Assembly (NCBI RefSeq): GCF_001649575.2
Contig: NC_051437.1
Coordinates: 13,763,259 to 13,827,258 of the forward strand
DNA from: Kryptolebias marmoratus
Lineage: Eukaryota > Chordata > Actinopteri > Cyprinodontiformes > Rivulidae
Direction: 5' to 3'
DNA length: 64,000 bases
In this document: positions 26,501 through 38,600 of the stretch, one piece after another
Layout: the number at the start of each line of letters is the position of its first letter
How positions within the stretch are numbered: position 1 is the first letter of the stretch
Notes under the pieces: generated by a model
What the model saw: only the letters and a program-made list of their open reading frames with translations
Databases searched by the model: none
What the model was told of the DNA's origin: nothing
Translations under genes and position numbers: made by a program

Positions 26501-29500
26501 AGCGTGATGCGGCTGCTGACCAGTCAGTGAGTCCTGCTTTTTTTGGTTTCTGTCACACGTTTTATTTTGCCCCACAGACGAGTGTAGGGAGCACAGCCAA
26601 GCTTTTAGATAAGGCACTTCTTCAGATAATCCTGATCTGAAGGTGATGCTTGCTTTGCAGATTTTTCTATCCATTTTTAATTTTTTTTATTTTTTGTTTT
26701 TGGCACAATGTGCAGTTTTCTTTGAGCTCATTGTGTAATGTTTGGTCCCTGCAGTATCATCGTGGTGACAACGCAGTTTCTGTCTCCAGCTCTGCACAAG
26801 AACTTCTCTGAAGGAGACTTTGATTTTAAGGTAGGTGTCTTGGCAGCGGCAAGCCTACGGCTTCATAAAAAACTTTTATATCACCTGTCAGTGAAAAGCA
26901 AAAGTGGACAAAAATGTTGCCCGTTTGTGTGTCTGTTACCAAAATATCTTATGAGCCACTGCATGGATTTTAATGAAACTTGTAAAGAAGATAATCATTG
27001 AATATACATCTGCAGCCAGTCAACTTTTGGAATCAACACAATTAAAGATAGCCGCCACAACCTACTGACTTTCGGGTTGAATGTTATTTAGATCATTAAT
27101 TATCCAACAACAACCAGTTAATTTACCAACAAGTCCTTAACTGTGTTTATTCCTCTCATCATGGACAACAAGTCCTGTGAATGTGGAGACATTTGTTCTT
27201 TTTTTGCAGAAGTTACAAGGGGGGAACCAAATATTTCAGCCGTCTGAAATAATCGGTTCCCCCTCTAAAACACAGAACAAAAATAATTTACCAACAACTC
27301 CTTAACTGTGTTTATTCCTCTGTATTATGATATTATTAGCANNNNNNNNNNNNNNNNNNNNNNNNNNNNNNNNNNNNNNNNNNNNNNNNNNNNNNNNNNN
27401 NNNNNNNNNNNNNNNNNNNNNNNNNNNNNNNNNNNNNNNNNNNNNNNNNNNNNNNNNNNNNNNNNNNNNNNNNNNNNNNNNNNNNNNNNNNNNNNNNNNN
27501 NNNNNNNNNNNNNNNNNNNNNNNNNNNNNNNNNNNNNNNNNNNNNNNNNNNNNNNNNNNNNNNNNNNNNNNNNNNNNNNNNNNNNNNNNNNNNNNNNNNN
27601 NNNNNGTTTATTCCTCTCATCATGGACAACAAGTCCTGTGAATGTGGAGACATTTGTTCTTTTTTTGCAGAAGTTACAAGGGGGGAACCAAATATTTCAG
27701 CCGTCTGAAATAATCGGTTCCCCCTCTAAAACACAGAACAAAAATAATTTACCAACAACTCCTTAACTGTGTTTATTTCTCTGTATTATGATATTATTAG
27801 CACATTTTATTTTTAAAAGAATGATGTTTTTTTGTTTTTTTAATGAGAAATATTTGACCCTCTAAACAATTCTGTTAATAGATAAGTCTTTATTTACGGA
27901 GACGCAGGGGGAACCGTATCTGATGGGGGAACGGGGCTCGACGTAACAGCAGCACATTGCTGCCCCTTATATGTCAAGAGGACAAATAACACCTTTTCTA
28001 TTCAAATTGCCAACCCGCCACAGTGGCGTGTGTTGATCAAATTCACCCGCCGCTTCAAATATTTACCCGCATTTGGCCGGTGGCGGGTGCTAATTTCCAC
28101 CCCTGGTTTTAATTTATTTGTTTATTCTTCCTGTTTGTCAGGTGTGGAACTCCTTCTTCAGCCTCACAGTTCTGTACATCAATCAGCCCAGTCTGCAGCT
28201 GGAAGCGCTCCCTCCTGCCAAGAGAAAGAAAACTCTGGACAAGTAAAAAAGCAACCGATTAAGTTTTACGTGCGTTCTTCCTGTCACTATGGTAATCAGT
28301 TGTGCGTCTTTTATCTTGTGTAGGTATGGTGACATGAGGGTGATAATGGCGTATGAGCTCTTCAGCATGTGGCAGAAATTAGGTGTGTTCCCTTCTCTCA
28401 CACACTGGACTCAGGTCACAGTAAAGCATGGTGCATTCATGTGTTTATATAAAGTTGTGCAAACAAAGACACTTGTCTGTGTGGATCTACACTACCCAGG
28501 AGACAACAAGCCCCACTTCATCCCGGGAATGATGGGTCCCTTCCTTGGCGTCACCTTGGTGCCTCAGACTGAGGTTCGGAATATCATGATCCCAATTTTC
28601 CACGACATGATGGACTGGGAGCAAAGGAAAAACGGCAATTTCAAACAGGTCATTGTGAAGCTCCCATGCTGTAAAATGCAGACTGAATGCTGCATTCATG
28701 AGTTTATCACATAAAAAAGGACATCTCATGCTGAAAGCTTTTGATGCTTAGGTGGAGGCAGAGCTGATGGATAAGCTGGACAGCATGGTGTCAGACGGGA
28801 AAGGAGACGATAACCACAGAGAACTTTTCAGCCTCCTGTAAGCATCAGATGGGTTTATTGAGACTAGTACTAACACTGATTTAGCATTTCCCTCTAAAAC
28901 TCTCCTGTTGTTTTTGCTTTCACACCCAGAACCCAACTGTTTGGTCCTTATCCAAGGTAAGAAATATTCTTTTTTTTTTTTCATTTCAATAAAAAAAAAA
29001 CAATAAAAAATTGGCGTCTATGCTACAATAAATTTTGATTTTTCTTCCAGCTTGTTGGAGAAGATTGAACAGGAGACATGGAGGGAAACTGGAATCTCAT
29101 TTGTTACCTCAGTCACAAGACTTGTGGAGCGAATTCTGGATTACAGGTGCGCTGAAATTAAAGTTGCACATCCCGACACTGCAGGCTGAAATCAATGAAC
29201 TGCAGAGCAATAAAAAGAAAAATGCTCATTTATCTCCAGGGATTGCATGAAAGGAGATGAGACGGAGAACAAGAAAATTGGGGGTTCTGTGAACCTCATG
29301 GTGAGAAGTTCATGACCGTTTTTAAGCACCTTTAGGACCATGTTGAAACAAGAGTTCTCACTGGTTGTTTTCTCTTTTGTTGGAAAACCAGAACTTCTAC
29401 AAATCAGAGGTGAACAAGGAGGACATGTACATCCGTTACATCCACAAACTGTGTGACCTGCACCTCCAAGCTGAGGACTTTACAGGTAAGAGGGAGATTT

Positions 29501-29573
29501 TTTACTTCCCTGTAGGGCTTCAGGGTGCAAGTTGCTTTTTACATGGTGTGGGTTGGTTGTACTATTTTAAGTG

Positions 29574-29645
<72 letters not shown>

Positions 29646-32600
29646 AAGAATTGTTCAATGTTAGAGAAATCCTAGCTTGTGGTTGTGACAGCAGCACATT
29701 TCCATGTTCATGTTGTCAAAAGCCATAATATCAGTCAAAATACACAATTTTTCAGAGTTTTAGTTTTGATTTTATTCCATATGTGTATGATCTATGAGAA
29801 AAAAACAACCCACTAAATACACATCAATTACTACTAAAAGTCTACCGCATAATTTGTAATAAATAAGTGAGCTCAGCAGGGTCGTGTTTTGTTGCCAACA
29901 ATAATGAATTGACGAGTTCACTTCAGACAGCATGTGACATATACTGAGTAGGTAAAATAATCCCTGGATGTAAACAGAGTCAGAGGGAGAACGATGGAAT
30001 CAGAGCAGCCAGGTGGAAACAGAAAAGGCAAAGTTCTTTTCTCCTTTTTTCTGCAAACAAACAGCGACTAAAAGTTGTGAGGACGAGTCATTTCAGGGAG
30101 GAAATCAAGTGATGGAGAGCGTTAAAGCAAAAAGTTGGGGCTGAGATCATCTGCAAATGAGCTGTATCAAAATATTCCAAATCCTAACAGGAGAATTTCC
30201 ACAAATAATCACAAAACGTAGTTGTAAACAAAGACAAGGAATGTTTGTTTTCTAACACAACTTTTACAAAAATCCTGTTTAGTGTTAGTTACATTAACTC
30301 CGAAACAACGATTTAATGATGTAGAACTTGTGTTAGAAGGATAAAAATCCAAATAAGAAACACAGAAAAATTCAGTATTTCGACTTTAAAGAACACTGTC
30401 GCTTGCAGATTTGTCTTCTGTGGCCATGAACGACAGAACACCCAGATGTCCTCTCTGTGCTCAGCAGCGGTCCTTCAGGAATTTGTGGGCTTCTTTCTGA
30501 ACAAACAGCACAGATTTACTTTTGTTCACGCTGTCCAGAGGCGAACGCAGTCGCAGTCAATCAAAAGCCAATTACAGCTGGTAAAAGTGCACCGGAATGG
30601 TGCGACAGTCACTTAACACACACAGAGGGAAGGGTTTTTTGAGCTTTGTCCGTGTTTTACTACTATTTCACATGTTGGAACATGTGGAAAGAAAAATGCC
30701 CGCAGTGGAAAGTGACAGAAAGACAAGTTGAGCTGAGCTGCTGTCAAATTTACAAATGTTCTCTCTCTTTCTTGTTTCCATGGCACCCTGTTACAAAAAC
30801 TATGTGAAGGACTTTATTCTGGGTCTGTCTCTTTCTGCAGTTTACACACATGCTACTGACAAATCAGCTGTTGACTCTTAAGTCTAACTTTAGCTAATTT
30901 ACACAAGTAAACACAACTTCCTGACAATCTTTGGTCAATATAATACAATACAGTATTACCTTTCAAAGGGCAGGTGCTTTGAAATCATTGCATGTACATT
31001 ATATACATTATATACTTAATAAAAATTACCTTTACTCTAACCCTAAAAAGAGTCCTTAGCATTCAGATCACAGCAACACACAACAAACTGCATTTAAACT
31101 GAAACTCATCAAAGTATAAAAAACAGATTTTTGTTTCTTAAATATTTACTTTTTTTTTTTTTTTGCAGTTCAGTTGTAGACAGCTGAAAGTCATTTTTCA
31201 CGTCTTTAACTTTAATTGCACCCCAGCTACAAACACTGAAATAAGCCAATAGTCACCTGAGCAGGTTAAAATGAGATTCATACTCACTTCATAATCTCTC
31301 CACTCCATCAAACCCTGAGCTTCTCTGTGGATTTCATCCCTCTGTTTTCTGTAAGTTTAAGTGGTTAAATTGAAAAACTGTCCCTTTAATAGATTTGTTT
31401 TACGTTCTGCATATGTTACATCACCTAACAAACAAATTCCCTCTTGTAGGTGGAAAAAACAAATTAAAACCTAGAATAAAAAGTCATTTGTTCATTATTT
31501 TTGAGGGTATCCCATTTCCCAGGTGCAGTGAATGCAGCACGGCTTTTCTAAGAATGGGCCTGGTTTTTAATAAATTTTTAATTTAACTTAAATAATCAAT
31601 TTCTTTCTTTCTTGTAACTTTTAGAGTTCTTTTTTTTTACCACTCTTTAGAGTTGGGTTGTTGTTTATGTTTTATTGTTTAAATTTATTTTTTTAATAAT
31701 TAGGCTGCACAGTGTTATCTTTTTCTGTGTGGAGTGATGAACCAGGCTGTACCCTAATTTTGCTTGTTGGGACCGTCTTTCTGCAACCCTTAAAGAGACA
31801 AACCGGACTTAGAAAACAAATAAATAGATGTCTGCTTTTGTGCAGCACTTTAGTCGCCATTTATTGTTTTCCACCCGACAAACAAACAAACAGACTTGAC
31901 TTAATGTAAGGAAGGGGCTTCATTTTATAAAAGCTGCTGAAACTTTAACCAGATCCTAATAATCATTCACCCACAGATAAAAATAATTATAGGTAGGAGA
32001 CTTCCAGCACGGGAGTACTGAGCCTCTCTTGGATAAACAGACGGTCTAAATGTCAGGTACACATAATTAGGTGCTCCTGACATTTAGCGTTTCATTCTGG
32101 GATTTATTATTTATTGTTAGAAAAAAAGATTTACAGTACTTTTTAAGCCTGGTAATGTCACTTTCAGCCATGTCAGCAGGAAATCAAGTGAACTTTATAG
32201 CTTATTAGCTGGGCAAATCAGCAAATTAGTCTTTTCTTGTAGTGGTTTTAAAATGTGCAAATGAAAGTAACAAATAATGACTAGTCTAAACTAAATTCTA
32301 CTGTCATACAAAGCAAACACCGGGCAGTTGTTAAGACAGTGTAGGGTATTTGTAGAGCTGTGATTTGTGTTTACATGCAGTATGTGGTCTTTATGTGTTT
32401 TATTGTCCTCCGTAAAGAAGCTTTTACATATTTAAAAACGTAATTCATCTCTAAATAAGACACTGTTTTTATTTCAGGGTAGCAAACATCAACTATTATC
32501 GCCCTCCACCCAAAGGAGGAGGGTCTGTGTGCGTTGTTAGTCTGTTGTGTTAGCAGGTTTTTTATCAACTATTCGATGAATTTTAACGAACCTCTCAGAA

Positions 32601-35600
32601 AGTAATCATTGGATCTACATTTACAAATGATCGTCTTTTGTAATCAACCCAATTCAAGACGGCCGCCACAGTTAATCAACCCTAGCAAACACTAGATCAC
32701 TATAAGTCAGTCAGTTTTACAGATGTTGAGCTAGGAGTTAATGTGGCAGTAGCTGAGAGTTATTTACAAAGCATACTCTGAGCCCTAATAGATCACACAA
32801 GATCTCAAATTCCAGCCTTTAATTTGAAACTGCTGTTATCAGCTCAAAATAATTGATCAACTATGAGTTTAATGAAAAGGTTAAATACTTCATTTATAAT
32901 CCCAGTCAAACATAAGACAATAAAATCAACTAGTAAATACAACGTTTTATTAAACATTTAATAACACAAAAAAGGTCAAAGAAAAGAAAATTGTCATGAG
33001 AAAAATGGGACTGTAGTGTTTTTAAATTGTCACCTGAAGGTCCACTGTTCAGCTTGGTGATATGTAGCAACATAAACTTCATCAGTTCTCTTGAGTCGGT
33101 GTTTGATTTGTCCCTTCTGGGCTACTGTACCTGCAACATTGTGTCTACATGGAGGAGTCTAACTTCATGAAAACATTATTATTTTCACACAGTTCTTCAC
33201 TTTTGAATAATGTCGCACAACTATGCTTATTGCATTCCATGTAATTGGACTAAAACTATTCATTATTTGTCGTTGAAAATACCCAGTGCTTACAAATAAA
33301 ACTGAGTAAATTGTACACCGCACAAACAGAAAAAAAGAACAAAAGCAGCTAAACGGTAGACTTATATTAGGCTAAAATGATGTGAAGACAATGAGACATT
33401 CCAGTTAGGATTGGAGCCACGCGTTAAACAAATGACACACAAAGGTTGCAAAAAAAGAAAAAGAAGGGAGGATTACTTAATTTGAACCGATGACAAGTGG
33501 TTACATAATTCTACACAAAAGAAACCTCGCTGCAATTCCTTGGATAGAAATTAAGCTCCTGGTGTTCCTCCTTGGTTTAAAAATAGGCCCTCGGTTCTAA
33601 GGAAGAAGGAGGGGAGGAAAAAAATAGCACTTCTTTTATGTCGACGGGTGCTTTCGCTGAAAGAGCGGAGCAGATTTCCTCCCACCCGAGGGAGAGAGGG
33701 GCTGGAGGAGGACGGCTTCGTTTTAAACATTCATAAATACATACATTACAATCACACACGGGGCAGAAAGGGGTTCATTTCTTCACCCAGAGGTACAGCT
33801 CTCAGAAAAATATGCAACGCTCTCTCGGGTAATAAGCGTTGACCTTTTATTGTAGAAGCAGAAAATCATCGCTGACAACAAAGAATCCATCATTTTATCA
33901 TTAATAACCCTTAAGGCATGTATAAAGAGGCTCCACTCCTGATGGGGCAACAGTAACGCACAGTGCGGTGGTGGTTTGCTGTCACGTCGCAGTAATAAGG
34001 CCTCTGGTTCAAACCTCAGCTGGAGCTTTTCTGAGAGGAGTTTGCCTCAATCTGTATGGATTCCCCACAGTTTTTTTTTTTTAGCTTTTTCATGAGCACA
34101 TGCATGTGTGTATTCAGCGGGAACATATTTGTCAGCAGTGGTACAGAATTACTTATTTTAAGGCACGGTACGTGTAGTGCTTGTGCTCTGCTGGCGTACA
34201 GCAACATGAAGCTAAAACTGGCAGCAAAGCACGGGAACCTTTCAGGGACGACTGGAGCGCCTTGATTCTTTTTTTAAAAGGGAATTTATGGCCCAAAATT
34301 GATTATTTTCTCATATAAAACAAACCATTTCAACCAGATGACGCAGATCTGACACAATAAACCTTCTGATATCCGTCCCACCCCAAATGTTTTTTACTTA
34401 CGTTATCATTTTTGTGTCTAACCTTTGTAGGGTCTTGTGCAAATCTGTACATTAAATGTATCACTTAGTTCTGTTTTGTAGTATCAAAGTGGCTCCAAGT
34501 ATAAGTCTTAAAGGTGATTCTTGTATGGTGGAGTTTTGTAGAAAACTATTCATGTCTTACCTGTTGCAGATGGCTCTTTGAACAACGTAAGTTTGGAGAA
34601 ATAGTTTATTTCTGACCGCACTGATGAGATAACACGTAGTCCAAACAAGATGAAGACCTAAGATGATTTTTGCGGTTTTAACACAACTCCAATTTTACTT
34701 TTTCTTTTATTGGCAGTTCCTGCTATTTAATATCTCACAGCCAGTTTTACATGACATTGGTATTTACATAAATATCTTTGGTTTTCCTCACCTAATGTCA
34801 TGTAGGTCTTCTGTCTTTTATCAATAATGATTCATATAAAACAGTAATTCTGCAGGAATCCAGAGTCTTCTTGCTCTTGCTCATATTAGCTGTTAGCTCA
34901 TGAGTCCTTATGGGCTTAAACTCTTTTTCTCCAAACTTGGGCTTTTCAAAGAGGTATCACCAGGTAAAAAGAAAATAAATGAATACTGCTTATCTTTCCA
35001 CAGAAGTTTAAAAGTTATCCACTTTCGTCAACCTTTAATGGAAGTGTCTCTGAGCTCTCTGTAAAAAAAAAAAAAAAAAGATGAATTACTGTAAAAAATA
35101 AAGTGGTTTTTTTGTGTCAACATTGTTTCAAGTGAGAGGGAACTAATGCGAGCTGAACAGTAAACATGCTCTCTCAACCTCTAGTCACCATTATTCCAAA
35201 ATCCAGTCACCACTCCGAGCATCCTGTGTGTCGTACCACCGACTGGGCTTCGAGTCATGTGCCATCTGTTCCTGAAACACGGACCCTAAATGTCTGGAAG
35301 GGATCACATTATCTCTGAGGCCAGACTCAGGAAAATGTTCAACATCTGCTGCTTTATTATATGGAAGATAATCATTTTTTTCCCCCTGCTTCAACAGAGG
35401 CAGCGTTCACCCTGCTGCTGTACTGGGAGCTGCTGCAGTGGGAGGACCGGCCTCTGAGAGATTTCCTCCACTACCCCTGTCAGAGTGAGTGGCAGCGCAA
35501 GGAAAACCTGAGCCGGAAGATCCTGCACTACTTCAACAAGGGAAAGGCAAGTGAAGTTCGTTAGACTGTTATTTCCTGTAGCCCTGATGCCTGATTTTAG

Positions 35601-38600
35601 GGACTCCATCTGAAGCTTCTGTGTAATAATTAATAGGTGACAGACCTGAGACCTGTGCCCTTAGACCCATACACTAGGAACATGAGAAGAAATAAAGCTA
35701 CGACCGGCTGTCGAATAGAAATGGGGAAATAAATTAGACGTGTGAAGCTATTTGTAACTAGAAAAACTGCTTTTTCTGCAAAAATGCAAAAATTCATGCA
35801 ACTCCGGCTGAAAGCTAAGAGTAGCTAAAAGGCTAGGTAAAAGCTAAAAATAGCAGAAAAGTGACAGGTTTGGTGGTGGATTTGGACCCAGGATGCAGAC
35901 TGACGCAAGGAGCTCAACAAAATAAACTGATTCATTAACAAAAACAAAAAGGCTGACGTGGTGTAATGTTTTTTTTTTTTCTTGTTCTTCTGCCTCAAAT
36001 TTTTTTTATTATGAGCTAAATGGCGTAAAATAGAAATCATTACAGAGATGGTAAATCACTGAAACCAAAAATCCAAACTGATAAGCAAGTAAATCACAAA
36101 CAATAAGGAGGATAACAAGTAAATCAGTGATCCAGCTGAGAAAACCAATCAACAGAATTCACCTCAGGTGCTACTTTCATTTTACTTAAACCCAGAATAT
36201 AAAATGCAAACGAGAACTCCAAACCACACAGATAATAACGCAGTCATCGACACTCTCTGCACTGAAACAGAGAAAACTCAGCATCCAGAGTATCACAATG
36301 TAAATGTAAAAAGCTTAGCCTTTGCACAGTCTGTGTAATACTTCACCTTGAGGATCAGCTTTCAGTTCAAATATGATTTCCCTTCCAAAATTACTCCTCC
36401 CTGGCCGGTATTCATCGTCAAAATTAAATTAGTTGACTGCTCTGTGTGCGCTGGAGAGGAGAATGCCCACCGGACCCTGGAAGCAGCTGAGAAGAAATAA
36501 AAGTGTCGCCTTTCATTAACTGGTTGTCTTCTCCCAATTGTTTCTGCCAGTTTTTTTATATGAGAGAGAGAAAAGAAAAAAAAAAGTTGCTGTATTGTTC
36601 CTGCAGAGTTTCCAGGGTAGAGTGGTTTTTACGACATGCTGTTTTAATGATTTCTAACAACAAGAACTGGGTGCACGAGTTTGAATTTATTGTGAATTTA
36701 CTCTAATCCGCCCAGGTCAGAATTATACATACAGGCTTAACTACATCTCCCACTACTTTGGTTCAGTGACCCTTAACAAGCTGCACCCCAACCACACAGT
36801 TTTTGTATCCACCATCAAGCTTCTGGCTTTGGCAGAATTGGCTTTTAGGTATATTCCACAAAGTTCCGAATGGGTTGATGTCAGGGCTTTTGGGAAGGCA
36901 ACTCCAGAAGCTTAAAGTCATCCTGATTTATCCAGTCAGAAAGCAGATTTGATGTGTGTTCGGGATCACCGCCGTATCGGAGCACCCTGTCTTCTAGCTG
37001 TTGATTTCAGGTGAAGATGAAGAATTTCGAGGTAGACCTCCTTTTTTTTTGTTATTCCATCTTTGTACAATGCATCAGTACCACGGCATGATGCCACCCC
37101 CTCCATGTTTGACAGCTGGTACAGCAAACAAACTTCTTGTCATTGTGGCCAAATAGCTCAATCTTTGGCTCGTCTGAACATAAGGGTTTTCTCCAGAAGG
37201 GATTTGGCTTGTTTATTGAGCTTGAAGGTGTCCCTTTTGGAGCAGGGGCTTCTTCTGAACAGTTCTCAAATCGTGGCAGGCTTGAACCTTGGCGGTTCCT
37301 GGGTTAACGTCCTTACCGCTTTTGTTTCATTTGACGATGGCAGATGACTATTCATCAATCCAGTGAATGCTGTCAAACAAATCCTTTTTACACTGGCAAA
37401 AAGAAACGACCAGCTGAGAAGATAACCTTCAGCACCACTTGTTAAAAAATTCATGCATATATTTCATCCTGTACGTACAATTTTGAGATAAAATCTACAG
37501 TAAATTCAAATTTGTGCAGCAGTTTGAAAAATCATTGAAGCTGTGTGTTGTATAATCACTCGTGCCCATGATGAGAGCATGTAAGCTTCACAGAACAAAC
37601 AAAACTGAAGCTATGGGACATTTCACTTTTTCATAATGATTTATTTGGTTTATAGGAGTTATATTAGGTTTTATATGTGTGGCTCATTCCATCTTTATCT
37701 CTGTGACTCTGCAGTGCTGGGAATATGGGATCTCTCTCTGCCGGGAGCTGGCGTTCCAATATGAGACTTTATATGATTATCAAAGTCTCAGCTGGATACG
37801 GGTAAGTAAAGTGTTGCAGGCTCCCGGTTTCTGCTGCTCTTATCAAACAAGCCTCCTCTGTGATGCGGGAAGGTGAGACTTTCGGCTTCCTCTGCTGCTG
37901 CTGCTGCAGTGTGGTGTGAAGTGCACACGGCGTCAGACACAATGTCCTAATTGCCTGAGCACGCCCACACTCACCGAGACATGCAGGGGATTCAGGAATA
38001 TGTGTGATTAAATTATTATTCATCATGACTCTTTTTGCGTGTTTTGTTTTTGTTTTTTCTTTTTTTTTTTGCTTTATCTCTGTGCCGCAGAAAATGGAGG
38101 CAGCTTATTATGACAACATCATCGAACAGCAGAGGATTGAACCAGAGTTCTTCAGAATGGGCTTCTATGGCAGGAAGTTCCCTTTCTTTCTTAGAGTAAG
38201 ACTATTTACATCTCGTCTGATCTTTTCAGTCCTTACACTGATCTAGTGCCGACTATGAGTGTGACGACATTTCCTGTGCAGAGTGGTAGGTTAGGCAGCA
38301 TACTTGTGTTGTTTTTTTCCTCTTTATTATTCTAAAGTATAAGAAAATCATGTTTTATCATAAATTACTCTTCTTTCTGTTGTAAAAATAGTTGTTGGGA
38401 GAGAGTCGATCAGTACTGCTAGGGCGGAAATAATTCAAAGGGGTTAATTACGAGTTTTACTTGTGACCTGACAGTCACAGGCGAGAAATTCTCAGCAGCA
38501 GAAGAGCTGCGCGGTTCCCACGACTCTGTCAGCTCTGAACAGCTGTTTGCTGTCTCCCTCCGCAGAACAAGGAGTTTGTCTGTCGCGGTTACGACTATGA

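Larger units (their letters stand above)
29642..34549 (+). other. dock3 5.9-kb intron, main part
   Basis: Largest dock3 intron that is free of gaps. It contains repeat A copy 4 and a teleost repeat G fragment. I recognise nothing in about 29.7-32.5 kb or 32.8-33.9 kb. Confidence 0.5.

Noticed and set aside
33995..34030. CTGGTTCAAACCTC as a tRNA B box
   Set aside because: No A box, stem or anticodon loop could be formed; it fits a known-type fish repeat better.
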